NCBI GenBank assembly: GCA_964538665.1
Contig: CAZIEB010000001.1
Span: forward strand, 31,670 to 95,669
From: JAPUDQ01 sp964538665
GTDB lineage: Bacteria; Patescibacteriota; Saccharimonadia; Saccharimonadales; Saccharimonadaceae
Length of the DNA stretch: 64,000 bases
Direction: 5' to 3'
Positions 25,714 to 34,248 of this stretch are shown piece after piece. Position 1 is the stretch's first letter, and each line of letters opens with the position of its first letter. Under the pieces are notes generated by a model that did no database searches, was not told the DNA's origin, and saw nothing but the letters and a program-made list of their open reading frames with translations. The translations under genes were made by a program, and so were the position numbers.

Positions 25714-25788
25714 ATGGTAGTAGTACGTGATACAAATTTGTGGACTGGCATAAAGCCGGCGTACTTTATGTGCCACCAGTCCGCATAG
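25714..25788 (+). CDS. Possible 24-residue leader peptide of aspS
   Basis: ATG 25714 to TAG 25786-25788, beginning MVVVRDTNLWTGIKPAYF. The ATG lies 10 nt after a -10 box, so it could be translated from a nearly leaderless mRNA. The ORF spans the strong hairpin at 25742-25782. It contains one Asp codon only, so a classical Asp attenuator is not obvious. Confidence 0.35.
   Translation: MVVVRDTNLWTGIKPAYFMCHQSA
25742..25782 (+). promoter_or_regulatory. Long hairpin in the aspS leader
   Basis: GGACTGG and CATAAAG on the left pair with CTTTATG and CCAGTCC on the right, leaving a small bulge TGCCA. No T-run follows, so it is not an intrinsic terminator. It may regulate aspS translation or mRNA stability. 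Confidence 0.55.
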
Positions 25789-25818
25789 CCAATACATTAT
25801 CTAACAAGCAGGATATAT

Positions 25819-27135
25819 ATGGAACGAATTCTTACAACCGATATTGCATTACACACGGGCTCTTCTGTCACCGTGCAAGGCTGGCTTCACAAAAAACGTT
25901 TACTTGGTGGTCTAAATTTTATTTCACTTCGAGATCGAGGTGGTATCGCGCAAGCGCTTGTTGACAATAAAGACGAAATCGAAAAACTTCGGGGTCTCCA
26001 GATAGGTACGGTGCTAAGTATGACCGGCAATGTAGTTGCCGATGAACGTGCGCCGGGTGGTGCAGAGCTCCATGATGTTGTTATAACGATAATGACGCCA
26101 GTTGAGCATGAATCTCCGATTGAAATTGACAAACCTCTCAGTCACAAACCCGAAAACCTTGATACTCTCTTTGACCATCGTGTGATTGGTCTCCGCAATC
26201 TGCAGGAGCGTTCAATTTTTGAAATCCAGTCAACAATATGCAAATCTATGCGCAATTATTTTTATGCACAGGGCATGACCGAAATGCACACGCCGAAGTT
26301 GCTTGCAGAGGCAACCGAAGGTGGGGCCGAAGTATTTACACTAGATTATTTTGGTAAGACAGCTACACTCGCGCAAAGCCCTCAGTTTTACAAGCAAATG
26401 ATGGTAGGTGTGTTCGAGCGGGTATTTGAGATTGCGCCTGTATATCGGGCAGAGCTCAGCGCAACTACGCGCCATATGTCAGAGTATACTTCTGTTGACG
26501 GGGAGATGGGCTTCATAAAACTAGGTGAACTCACGGAATTTTTGGGTGAGTTGCTGCGTGTCGTCGTAGATGACGTGTGGGCAAAACACGAAACTGAGCT
26601 CAAGCGTTGGAATGCGTCAAAGCCAGTGTTACCAAAAAACATCCCTATCCTTTCTATGGCTGAGATTCATGAACTTTATAGTAAGGCGACCGGGACTGAA
26701 ACCATTGGAGAAAAAGATTTACGGCCCGACGAAGAAAAGTGGATATGTGAATATGCAAAAAAACAATTGGGTTCTGAAGCGGTGTTTGTGAGTGAATGGC
26801 CAGCCAGCGAGATGAAATTTTATCATAAGGCAAACGACGAAAACCCCGAGATTGCTGATAGAGTAGATTTCTTGTTCCGAGGTGTCGAAATAACGACCGG
26901 CAGCATGCGCGAGCATCGCTATGATGTTGTTATTGAGCAGCTGAAGAGGTTTATCGGTGATGATGCACCGAATGATCCAGGCTTCGAACCTTTCCTGAGT
27001 GCAATGCGGTATGGAATGCCACCTCACGGTGGTTTCGGGTTAGGCTTAGAGCGGCTAACTCAAAAAATTGTTGGTCTCAACAACATCAAAGAAGCGACAT
27101 TGTTCCCACGAGATATCAACCGCCTCACACCATAA
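25819..27135 (+). CDS. aspS: Aspartyl-tRNA synthetase, archaeal type
   Basis: 438 residues, the size of archaeal and non-discriminating AspRS (bacterial AspRS is about 590 with an inserted GAD domain, absent here). It has an N-terminal OB fold for anticodon binding (VTVQGWLHKKR) and class II motifs: motif 2 YRAELSATTRH and motif 3 GLGLERLTQKIV. Such enzymes often charge both tRNA-Asp and tRNA-Asn when GatCAB is present; that is family knowledge and cannot be checked here. AGCAGGA lies before the ATG. The stop abuts the mutY-like ATG (TAATG), so the two are co-transcribed. Confidence 0.94.
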   Translation: MERILTTDIALHTGSSVTVQGWLHKKRLLGGLNFISLRDRGGIAQALVDNKDEIEKLRGLQIGTVLSMTGNVVADERAPGGAELHDVVITIMTPVEHESPIEIDKPLSHKPENLDTLFDHRVIGLRNLQERSIFEIQSTICKSMRNYFYAQGMTEMHTPKLLAEATEGGAEVFTLDYFGKTATLAQSPQFYKQMMVGVFERVFEIAPVYRAELSATTRHMSEYTSVDGEMGFIKLGELTEFLGELLRVVVDDVWAKHETELKRWNASKPVLPKNIPILSMAEIHELYSKATGTETIGEKDLRPDEEKWICEYAKKQLGSEAVFVSEWPASEMKFYHKANDENPEIADRVDFLFRGVEITTGSMREHRYDVVIEQLKRFIGDDAPNDPGFEPFLSAMRYGMPPHGGFGLGLERLTQKIVGLNNIKEATLFPRDINRLTP

Positions 27136-27956
27136 TGCCTCTTAATCACAAAGACATCGAAGCGTTTCGTTCGATTGTGTGGGAGTTTTATCATCACAAC
27201 AGCAGATCTATGCCGTGGCGTGACAAACATGGTTTTTATGACGTACTCGTCAGCGAGATGATGCTCCAACAGACGCAGGTGCCTCGGGTTATCCCAAAAT
27301 TTCAGCAGTTTATGGACTCTTTTCCTACTATCGAGCAGCTCGCGAAAAGCCAGATTGCTGACGTGCTGCAGGTATGGCAGGGACTTGGCTACAATCGCCG
27401 CGCAAAATATCTGCTCGAGGCGGCAAAGCGAGTCGTCGAGGAGGGTATCCCATCAACGCATGCAGAGCTCGAAAGCTTGCCTGGTATTGGCCGTAGCACA
27501 GCGAGCGCGATAGAAGTCTATGTTTATGATCGTCCCGTCGTGTTTGTCGAAACCAACATTCGGACGGTATTTTTTCATCATTTTTTTGAAAAATCTCTTC
27601 CACTAACGAAAATTACCGACACGCAGGTTGTAGATTTGGTAGCTCGTACGTTGCCGTCAGCTCACTACCGAGAATGGTATTGGGCGTTGATGGATTATGG
27701 CACCTATCTCAAATCTCAAGGCCACGGTCGTATTTCTAATAGCGCCCATTATCGTGCGCAGACCAAATTTGAAGGCTCTGTACGCCAGATGAGGGGATAT
27801 ATAATTCGACGACTGACGCATGGGCCGCTACAGCTATCGGACTTTGCTACGACGGACACGCGTTTTGCACCTGCGCTTGAAGGTTTGCTCAAAGATCGTA
27901 TGGTAGAGCAGCGCGACGACGTGATTGGTTTGACAGGCCACCAGCAGGAGTCATAA
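27135..27956 (+). CDS. MutY-like adenine glycosylase lacking the Fe-S cluster
   Basis: 273 residues. The helix-hairpin-helix DNA repair core is clear: SEMMLQQTQV with Glu41 (the MutY adenine-protonating Glu), WQGLGYNRRAKYL and hairpin LPGIGRSTASAI. At the position of the catalytic Asp the sequence reads VFVETNIRTV, so Glu139 replaces Asp. The protein has no cysteine, so the usual C-terminal [4Fe-4S] loop is lost, and the 8-oxoG-recognising NUDIX-like C-terminal domain is also absent. It probably removes a mispaired base, but specificity may differ from true MutY. It overlaps aspS by one base. Confidence 0.82.
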   Translation: MPLNHKDIEAFRSIVWEFYHHNSRSMPWRDKHGFYDVLVSEMMLQQTQVPRVIPKFQQFMDSFPTIEQLAKSQIADVLQVWQGLGYNRRAKYLLEAAKRVVEEGIPSTHAELESLPGIGRSTASAIEVYVYDRPVVFVETNIRTVFFHHFFEKSLPLTKITDTQVVDLVARTLPSAHYREWYWALMDYGTYLKSQGHGRISNSAHYRAQTKFEGSVRQMRGYIIRRLTHGPLQLSDFATTDTRFAPALEGLLKDRMVEQRDDVIGLTGHQQES

Positions 27957-27963
27957 TAAATAC

Positions 27964-28491
27964 ATGCTTCGTATCGTTACAATGTTATTTTTAGCTGCAG
28001 TCGTTTCGTTCGCTCCATTGGGCGCTTCGGCGATTGATCCCGAAAACATGACACCCGAAGACTACACATTGGTCGAGAGAAACTGCAAAGCGGCCCAGGG
28101 TTCGATGCAACGAATCAAATACGTTGATCCTATCTACCGCGTCAATCGTGGCGTTGCCTACAGCACTATCTCGAAATTGATGACGGCTCTGACAAATCGC
28201 GCTGCCTTCAACGCCTTTCAACTGCCGCAGCTGTCACAGGAAACAACTGCCGTCCAAGACCTCCGGAGTCAGTTTGCAAATGACTACACTGACTATGAAA
28301 TAGCTTTGAGTGACGCAATCTCATACAATTGTCTCTCAAATCCGCAGGAATTTTACCGAAAAGTAGTTGATGTGCGGACAAAGCGTTCGATAGTCGCGCT
28401 TAGGGTCCGAGAAATTGAGCGTCGGCTCGACGCATTTTCAGCGGCAACTGTGGAATTATCGAAACTAATATCATTGCAGGTAGAGCAGTGA
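27964..28491 (+). CDS. Secreted helical protein, unknown
   Basis: 175 residues with a signal peptide (LRIVTMLFLAAVVSFAPLGASA) and a mature alpha-helical, charged part with two cysteines. No known family was recognised. It overlaps the next membrane gene by ATGA-type overlap (28488-28491) and follows mutY by 7 nt, so the four genes from aspS may form one operon. It and its neighbour may act together at the envelope. Confidence 0.65.
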   Translation: MLRIVTMLFLAAVVSFAPLGASAIDPENMTPEDYTLVERNCKAAQGSMQRIKYVDPIYRVNRGVAYSTISKLMTALTNRAAFNAFQLPQLSQETTAVQDLRSQFANDYTDYEIALSDAISYNCLSNPQEFYRKVVDVRTKRSIVALRVREIERRLDAFSAATVELSKLISLQVEQ

Positions 28492-28868
28492 AACGTTTTC
28501 TTAGAGCGGTTCGAGCGTTCATACGACAACACCAATTTGCGACGGCAATTGCAGTCGTCATTGCAATCACGGGAGTGATGACCTCAATCAGTATGTACCT
28601 CTACATACAGAGTGGTGCGTCCGGGCTAGACCTTAGCCGCCCAGGGTTTACCATCACGAGAGACGACTTGCAGCGTGACGGCAATCCAACTTTTCCCGCG
28701 ACCGGTTCATTGACCCAAGAAGACATGGAGACATTTACCAAGCTTTACGAAGAGCAACGAAAGTATCTCCAGTCACTTGGTTCGTTCGATGACGATGTGT
28801 TGTCGGATGAAGCACTCGGCTTTCAGACTGACGCTGCAGTAGTTGATCCGACTGTCGAAGCAGAATAG
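28488..28868 (+). CDS. Small single-pass membrane protein, unknown
   Basis: 126 residues, probably starting at GTG 28488, which overlaps the previous stop. There is a basic N-terminus, one membrane helix (about 17-38, FATAIAVVIAITGVMTSISM), then an acidic extracytoplasmic tail with ITRDDLQRDGNP and QEDMETFTKLYEEQ. No family was recognised. It is convergent with the MscS gene, one base from its stop. Confidence 0.6.
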   Translation: MKRFLRAVRAFIRQHQFATAIAVVIAITGVMTSISMYLYIQSGASGLDLSRPGFTITRDDLQRDGNPTFPATGSLTQEDMETFTKLYEEQRKYLQSLGSFDDDVLSDEALGFQTDAAVVDPTVEAE

Positions 28869-28869
28869 A

Positions 28870-29724
28870 TTATTTTTTCGCTGGTGTTGGCCAGGCGCCA
28901 GGCGAAAATTGTGCCAATTTGATATGAGATTTACGAAACTCACGCAGGAGTCGGCGGCGTAGTTCTCCAGTCGCACTCCATTGGGCGGATGGCGCTGTCT
29001 TGCCGACAATTGTTACTTCCATTGCCGTGTCGGTGAAGTTGCCGATGTTAAGAAAATGCGGTGCTTCGAGCAACTTATCTTTCCAGGCTTCATCTTCGTA
29101 GAGCTGCTGCCCGACCTGATTGATAGTTTCTGATAATTTGTCGATGTCTGTCTCAGGAAGAACTGACAACGTAAAATTGATTTTGGAAAAGCCCATCGTT
29201 TTGTTGATGACATGGACGATTGAACCGTTGGGGATGTAGTGTACATTGCCGTTGACGTCGCGGACAACTGTGGAGCGTATGCCGACCTGTTCGACAGTAC
29301 CACCCGCGCCCTCTAGGTCGACCACGTCGCCGACACGGTATTGGTTTTCGGCAATGATAAATATTCCAGACAAAAAATCTTTGATAAGTGATTGAGCACC
29401 AAACCCAACTGCGATACCGACAATACCCGCACTTGCAAACAATGGCCCCAAGTCTACCTGCGGCAGGAGCTCTCTGATAATCATGACAGTGGCAACGATT
29501 ATGACAAACCATTTCCATATCACACTCACCAGGCTTATGAGAGTATCTTGGCGTTTGGCAATATCTTTGTCGCTAATATCGGCATGGTGAGCTGAGCGAT
29601 GCACGGCATTTCGTATTAACCTCGTGATAATCATCCCGCCGAAGTGGCGCGCAAGCCATGCGAGTACCACGACAGTGATTACTGTCCATAAATGCGCATC
29701 GATATAGTTGAGTACAGCGTTCAT
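28870..29724 (-). CDS. Small-conductance mechanosensitive channel (MscS family)
   Basis: 284 residues from ATG 29724; an in-frame start at 29760 lacks support, while TATACT (29732-29737) ends 7 nt before 29724. Membrane helices lie at about 10-30, 65-85 and 90-115. The pore-lining helix is GLGPLFASAGIVGIAVGFGAQSLIKDFLSGIFII, conserved in MscS (shown here only in part: GIAVGFGAQSLIKDFLSG). The beta domain follows with GDVVDLEGAGGTVEQVGIRST and IPNGSIVHVINKT. It protects against osmotic downshock. It diverges from tsaC with overlapping -10 boxes. Confidence 0.92.
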   Translation of the reverse strand: MNAVLNYIDAHLWTVITVVVLAWLARHFGGMIITRLIRNAVHRSAHHADISDKDIAKRQDTLISLVSVIWKWFVIIVATVMIIRELLPQVDLGPLFASAGIVGIAVGFGAQSLIKDFLSGIFIIAENQYRVGDVVDLEGAGGTVEQVGIRSTVVRDVNGNVHYIPNGSIVHVINKTMGFSKINFTLSVLPETDIDKLSETINQVGQQLYEDEAWKDKLLEAPHFLNIGNFTDTAMEVTIVGKTAPSAQWSATGELRRRLLREFRKSHIKLAQFSPGAWPTPAKK

Positions 29725-29730
29725 CTCTAG

Positions 29731-29737
29731 TAGTATA
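29731..29737. promoter_or_regulatory. Overlapping divergent -10 boxes for mscS and tsaC
   Basis: The heptamer TAGTATA gives TAGTAT on the plus strand (6 nt before GTG 29743) and TATACT on the minus strand (7 nt before ATG 29724), the same arrangement as between the VIT-like gene and corA. Confidence 0.6.
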
Positions 29738-29779
29738 GCAGGGTGCAAATAATTACACATCTCGATACTGCTAATCTCG

Positions 29780-30298
29780 TTGAGATACTCCGTGCAGGGG
29801 GGGGTCGCTGTGCTTCGGACTGATACGCTCTATGGGATTGTCGCGAGTGCCGACAATGCTGAGGCGGTGGAGCGGGTATATCGCATCAAAGGCCGCGACC
29901 CACACAAGTCGTGTATTGTACTACTGGACACACCCTCATCGAGTTATGGTCATAGCCAAGAATTATCATTCGATATTGCGAAGTATGCTGACCGACCGAC
30001 GAGTTTTTTGATAGCCGCCGAGGATGCTCCGCGACACCTACTCCGTGAAAATAGCGACATTGCGTATCGCGTGCCTCAAGTTCCAGCGTTGCTATCTCTG
30101 CTCAGCAAAACTGGCCCATTGATTGCGCCGAGTGCAAATCCTGAGTCGCTGCCGCCAGCTCGTACCGTCCAGCAGGCTATTGATTACTTTGGAGACCAAG
30201 TCGATATCTATGTAGATGGCGGTGAAGTGCCAGAGAGTACTCCTCCGTCCTGGGTTATGCGCGTCCGCAAAGACGGTTCAATTGAGCGACTGCGATGA
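29780..30298 (+). CDS. tsaC: TsaC/Sua5/YrdC-family protein, possible frameshift in a G8 tract
   Basis: 172 residues as an intact frame from TTG 29780. It has the YrdC fold: RTDTLYGIVASADN, RVYRIKGRDPHKSCIVLL, RVPQVPALLSLLSKTGPLIAPSAN. The enzyme makes threonylcarbamoyl-AMP for tRNA t6A37. The real start is probably GTG 29743, 6 nt after a TAGTAT box: its frame reads THLDTANLVEILRAGG and would run into the downstream frame if the G8 tract (29797-29804) had seven Gs. So this copy carries a +1 shift, or uses a weak internal start, or the tract was misread. The stop overlaps trmB by ATGA. Confidence 0.85.
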   Translation: MRYSVQGGVAVLRTDTLYGIVASADNAEAVERVYRIKGRDPHKSCIVLLDTPSSSYGHSQELSFDIAKYADRPTSFLIAAEDAPRHLLRENSDIAYRVPQVPALLSLLSKTGPLIAPSANPESLPPARTVQQAIDYFGDQVDIYVDGGEVPESTPPSWVMRVRKDGSIERLR

Positions 30299-30948
30299 GT
30301 GTCGATCCAAACGATTTCATTATTGCTCGCAAACGCAAAAAATACCGATTTGCGTTGTTTGAAAATGCCGAGAATTGCTTTGAGCTCGAACAGTGGTCTT
30401 ATTGGTCTGATGATCGTCCGCTCACGGTAGAGCTCGGAGCCGGCACGGCACTGTTTGCGGTTGAGCTTGCCTCGAAACATCCTAAACGCCGATTTATTGC
30501 AATTGATGTCAAAGCCGACCGACTGCAAAAAGGTGCCTTACTTGCTATTGAGCGCGGGCTCGATAATATTCGATTTGTCCGTGCCCGTGCTGACCAGCTG
30601 CTTGATGTGGTCGAGTCAGGCTCGGTCGATGAGATTTGGCTGACGTTTTCTGATCCGTTTCCAAGAGACCGTGACGCCAAGCGACGGCTGACATCGGACC
30701 GTTTTTTGCCGCTGTACGAGCAAGCACTTCTTCCTCATGGCGTGTTCCGACAAAAAACCGATGACCACAATCTATTTGACTGGTCGCTTGAGCAACTTGT
30801 TGCCGGAGGATGGAATATCACGGAGCTCAGCTACGACCTACATGAGAGCACTTTGGCTGATGACTACAAAATCATGACGACCTACGAGCTTAAATGGCAA
30901 GCCGAAGGCCTCAAGACGTATTATTTGTCAGCTAATCGTTCCTGCTAA
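30295..30948 (+). CDS. trmB: tRNA (guanine-N7-)-methyltransferase
   Basis: 217 residues with the SAM-binding Rossmann fold: VELGAGTALFAVELA (motif I), RFIAIDVKADRL, and the TrmB signature WLTFSDPFPRDRDAKRRLTSDRFL (usual FPDPWPK..H..RR) at motif IV. It methylates G46 in the variable loop of tRNAs using S-adenosylmethionine. It overlaps tsaC by 4 nt, so two tRNA modification genes share an operon. Length is normal for the family. Confidence 0.92.
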   Translation: MSVDPNDFIIARKRKKYRFALFENAENCFELEQWSYWSDDRPLTVELGAGTALFAVELASKHPKRRFIAIDVKADRLQKGALLAIERGLDNIRFVRARADQLLDVVESGSVDEIWLTFSDPFPRDRDAKRRLTSDRFLPLYEQALLPHGVFRQKTDDHNLFDWSLEQLVAGGWNITELSYDLHESTLADDYKIMTTYELKWQAEGLKTYYLSANRSC

Positions 30949-30950
30949 CG

Positions 30951-32207
30951 CTAAGCGAGTTTTTGTCGTACCCAACTATCGATCGATCCAGCGCCCATGG
31001 TGAGGACGAGGTAATCCTGAGACCGCAAATCCTCGATGCTATTCTTGAGTTGATCATTCATCTCTACTTCATGCACTTGTTTGCTAAGCTGTGCTGTGAG
31101 CTGATGCGGCGTGAGTACTTCGAGATTTGGGTCTTCACGGCTCAGATACGTCGGTAGCCAGTAGATTACATCGGCATTTTTAAACACCTCGTCGGTATAT
31201 TCGTGCAGTATCTCGTGCTGACGGACGTTTTGGTGAGGCTGATACACGAGAGCGACTTTGTCAGACACTTCTTTGGCCATCTGGAGCGTTGCGGCAATTT
31301 CGGTCGGGTGGTGGCCGTAGTCACTGTAGAGATTGTCTGCGAGCTTTTCAAAGCGTCTCGATGTACCAGGGAAGCTATTAATCGCATCAACGATGCGCGA
31401 CTCATCTATATCAGGGAACAGGCGCTGGAGTGCTCTCTGTACCAAAAATGCATTGTGCCGTATATGGTCACCAGGCAGAGAAATATGGCTCAGGTCCATG
31501 AGATCGTCGTAGGCTTCGATGTTTGCGACTGGGTCTGTCTGCAAATAACGTAAATCTTTCTCCCACATGAGGCTTTGGGACGATTGTTGTAGGAATTGCA
31601 CAAACGCATCACGGTAATCCTTTTCTGTAGGATATGTATCAACATGGTCATAATCAAGTGCCGTGATAATGCTTAAAGCCGGTTCAAAATGCAAAAAATT
31701 GCGATCATACTCGTCACATTCGTAGACAAAATGCTTGGAAGCGGTATCAAACAAACCGCTTGGCCCCCAACTCACTGTTGTGCCAATTGAATAGCTAAGC
31801 GGTATGCCGAGCCGACGAAGCGCATACATAAATTGTCCAGTTGTGGTGGTTTTGCCATGTGTTCCGGCAATTGCAATGAGCTGCAGATTGTGTCGAGACA
31901 AAAATTCGGCCAAAAATTCATCGCGCTTGCTATGGCGTATGCCTTGCTCGCGTGCATAGACGAGTTCCGGATGATTGTCGGGCAGCGCGGAAGTGTAGAC
32001 AAACCACTCAATTGGCGCAGACTCATGTGCGTGTGCAATCTGACTTCCGTCTTGGCCTATGACGACGTCAATGCCGCGTTGCTCTAGCTGAGCTGTGATT
32101 GGCGATTTGGCCATATCAGACCCGATGACATCGTACCCGGCATCATGTGCTATTTCCGCCAATGGTCCGATACCAACCCCACCTATTCCCGAAAAATAGA
32201 TTCTCAT
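30951..32207 (-). CDS. murC: UDP-N-acetylmuramate-alanine ligase
   Basis: 418 residues from ATG 32207; TATACT (32215-32220) ends 7 nt before it, which favours it over the ATG at 32213. N-terminal Rossmann domain FSGIGGVGIGPLAEIA, ATP-binding IAGTHGKTTTTGQ in the Mur-ligase middle domain, YECDEYDRNFL, and a C-terminal domain with YSDYGHHPTEIAATL, characteristic of MurC. It adds the first amino acid of the peptidoglycan stem peptide. Mpl (recycling ligase) is a close relative, but the length and motifs fit MurC. It is convergent with trmB. Confidence 0.92.
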   Translation of the reverse strand: MRIYFSGIGGVGIGPLAEIAHDAGYDVIGSDMAKSPITAQLEQRGIDVVIGQDGSQIAHAHESAPIEWFVYTSALPDNHPELVYAREQGIRHSKRDEFLAEFLSRHNLQLIAIAGTHGKTTTTGQFMYALRRLGIPLSYSIGTTVSWGPSGLFDTASKHFVYECDEYDRNFLHFEPALSIITALDYDHVDTYPTEKDYRDAFVQFLQQSSQSLMWEKDLRYLQTDPVANIEAYDDLMDLSHISLPGDHIRHNAFLVQRALQRLFPDIDESRIVDAINSFPGTSRRFEKLADNLYSDYGHHPTEIAATLQMAKEVSDKVALVYQPHQNVRQHEILHEYTDEVFKNADVIYWLPTYLSREDPNLEVLTPHQLTAQLSKQVHEVEMNDQLKNSIEDLRSQDYLVLTMGAGSIDSWVRQKLA

Positions 32208-32273
32208 AAGCATAAGTATAGCCTACTACGCCTATATGGGGTACAATAGATACAAACGTGGGCAAACACTAAC

Positions 32274-33509
32274 ATGCTAAAAAGATTCATTTACTATATG
32301 TTCGAGCGCCGTCATTATTGGCGGCATGTCAGCTTTTCAGAAGTTGCCGAGCTCTATGCAAGTCGGACTATGCGAATATTCGCACTATCGATGGTGGTAG
32401 TATTTGTCGGTATCTATCTCTATAAAAACGGCTACAGTTTGTCATTTATTATGCTGTATTTTAGTGCATATTTCGTACTGCGGGCAGCTCTAGCGGTGCC
32501 GTTTTCGTTTTTGATAGCGCGTTTTGGGCCTAAACATATGATACTCGCGAGCAATCTACTGTATGTGCCGGCGCTTATATCTCTCGCGCTGCTACACGAA
32601 TTCGGTATCTGGGCGCTGGTTGGGACGGCAGTGTTCCAGGCGCTTTCAGTGACGCTCTACGATATTGCGTACTTGGTTGATTTTTCCAAGGTCAAACACG
32701 ATGATCACGCCGGCAAAGAAATCGGCTATATGCATCTACTGGAGCACGTCGCCAAGGCGATCAGTCCGGTCGTCGGTGGGTTTATCGCCTATTGGGTGAG
32801 TCCAGAAGCCACGTTGGTATTTGCTGCGACAGTCTTTGCGCTGTCGGCTATACCACTGTTTTTTACACCCGAACCAGTGCGTACACATCAAAAAATTACG
32901 TACTATGGTCTCCCGTGGCGTAAAGTTTCTCGGACAGTTGTATCCCAAGCAGCTGTTGGGGTCGACACTATTGCGAGTGGTTTGCTCTGGTCAATGTTTG
33001 TGGCAATCGCAGTATTTGGTACAGCGACAGATGTCGTATATGCCCAGCTCGGCGTGCTTTCCTCGATTTCAGTGATTGCTGGAGTGGTTGCTGCGAGGAT
33101 ATTTGGTGCAGTCGTCGACAGGCGACGTGGAAATGAGCTGCTCACGACCGGCGTTGTTGCAAAAGCACTGACGCACCTAGGCCGGGCTGCGGTCGCGACA
33201 CCTTTTGGGGCGGTGATGATAAATGTCTTCAATGAAATCACGAGTACAGCCTATCTGCTGCCATATACCAAAGGGATGTTTAGCCAGGCCGATGATCTGC
33301 CGGGCTATCGAATTGTCTATATGACACTTATGTCGGTCTCGGGTGCGCTCGGTGCAGCGCTACTATGTGCGAGCGTGGCGCTTCTCGCGGGGATGCTCGA
33401 TGAGACAGTGTCGCTACAAGCGGGCTTTGTCCTGTCTGCCATACTCACGCTCGCGATACTTGCACACGGATTTCGAAGGTACCTAAAGCCACGATTCTTT
33501 TTCCAATGA
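32274..33509 (+). CDS. Major facilitator-type transporter
   Basis: 411 residues with about 11-12 hydrophobic helices. Typical MFS features include a charged cytoplasmic loop after helix 2-3 (LIARFGPKHMIL) and a central loop after helix 6 (TPEPVRTHQKITYYGL). The substrate cannot be told. TACAAT at about 32243 gives a short leader. It ends shortly before another membrane gene and may be co-transcribed with it. Confidence 0.75.
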   Translation: MLKRFIYYMFERRHYWRHVSFSEVAELYASRTMRIFALSMVVVFVGIYLYKNGYSLSFIMLYFSAYFVLRAALAVPFSFLIARFGPKHMILASNLLYVPALISLALLHEFGIWALVGTAVFQALSVTLYDIAYLVDFSKVKHDDHAGKEIGYMHLLEHVAKAISPVVGGFIAYWVSPEATLVFAATVFALSAIPLFFTPEPVRTHQKITYYGLPWRKVSRTVVSQAAVGVDTIASGLLWSMFVAIAVFGTATDVVYAQLGVLSSISVIAGVVAARIFGAVVDRRRGNELLTTGVVAKALTHLGRAAVATPFGAVMINVFNEITSTAYLLPYTKGMFSQADDLPGYRIVYMTLMSVSGALGAALLCASVALLAGMLDETVSLQAGFVLSAILTLAILAHGFRRYLKPRFFFQ

Positions 33510-33537
33510 TTTATACTGGTACTAACAAGGTGGGACA

Positions 33538-34179
33538 ATGAACAAGAAGACACTTCGTATCGCGCTGGCTCGACTCCGAATCATCCGGACTTGGCAGCTC
33601 GTGGTGATGCTTATCATTGGGCTGGTGCTGAGCGTGTCGTTTTTGCGTATCAATAGTCTAGGTATGGATGCACGCCGCGATGAGGTCTATGAGGCCGACA
33701 AAACAGGCAACGCCGAAGAAATCCGTGCTGCGCTGCTCGAACTACAGCAATTTGTCTCATCACACATGAATACATCACTCGGCGATGGTTTATATCTCGA
33801 GGAGTCGTACAACCGCGACCGTGAATCAGTGCTCAATACTGCGGCAATTGCCCAAAATCCAAATTCAGCTGTCTACCAGCAGGCAAGTATCGAATGTCGC
33901 AATCGGTTCCAGGGTGGTGTCGCGTCATTTCGCAATGATTATGTGGCTTGCGTGTCTGAGCGTGTGCGGGCCCTCAGCCCCTCAGATGACCCCGAAGCAG
34001 GTCTCAATTTACCCAAGGCCGAACAATACCATTACAATTTTGCATCACCTATTTGGTCACCCGATCTTGCTGGATTTGCGGTACTGTTTTGTATCATTAT
34101 TTCCTCTGTTATAGCGATGAGAATTGTTGCGGCTCTTGTACTCAAGGTTATCTTGTCGCAGCGCTTCAAAAGCATCTGA
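33538..34179 (+). CDS. Membrane protein with two helices and outer domain, unknown
   Basis: 213 residues. Basic N-terminus, membrane helix (about 20-40, LVVMLIIGLVLSVSFL), an extracytoplasmic helical domain of about 120 residues with two Cys (IECRNR, YVACVSERV), and a second helix (about 178-205) with a short basic end. AAGGTGGG is upstream of the ATG. No family was recognised. It follows the MFS gene by 28 nt. Confidence 0.65.
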   Translation: MNKKTLRIALARLRIIRTWQLVVMLIIGLVLSVSFLRINSLGMDARRDEVYEADKTGNAEEIRAALLELQQFVSSHMNTSLGDGLYLEESYNRDRESVLNTAAIAQNPNSAVYQQASIECRNRFQGGVASFRNDYVACVSERVRALSPSDDPEAGLNLPKAEQYHYNFASPIWSPDLAGFAVLFCIIISSVIAMRIVAALVLKVILSQRFKSI

Positions 34180-34183
34180 GTAG

Positions 34184-34212
34184 TTGACATCGGGGGTCAA
34201 CAGGGGTATCGT
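34184..34212 (+). promoter_or_regulatory. Promoter of small basic protein gene
   Basis: TTGACA (34184-34189), 17-bp spacer, TATCGT (34207-34212), about 37 nt before the ATG at 34249, with AAAGGAGGA between. Confidence 0.55.
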
Positions 34213-34248
34213 AGACTTCGTAAGAGTTTAAAGGAGGAATAACTGTCT

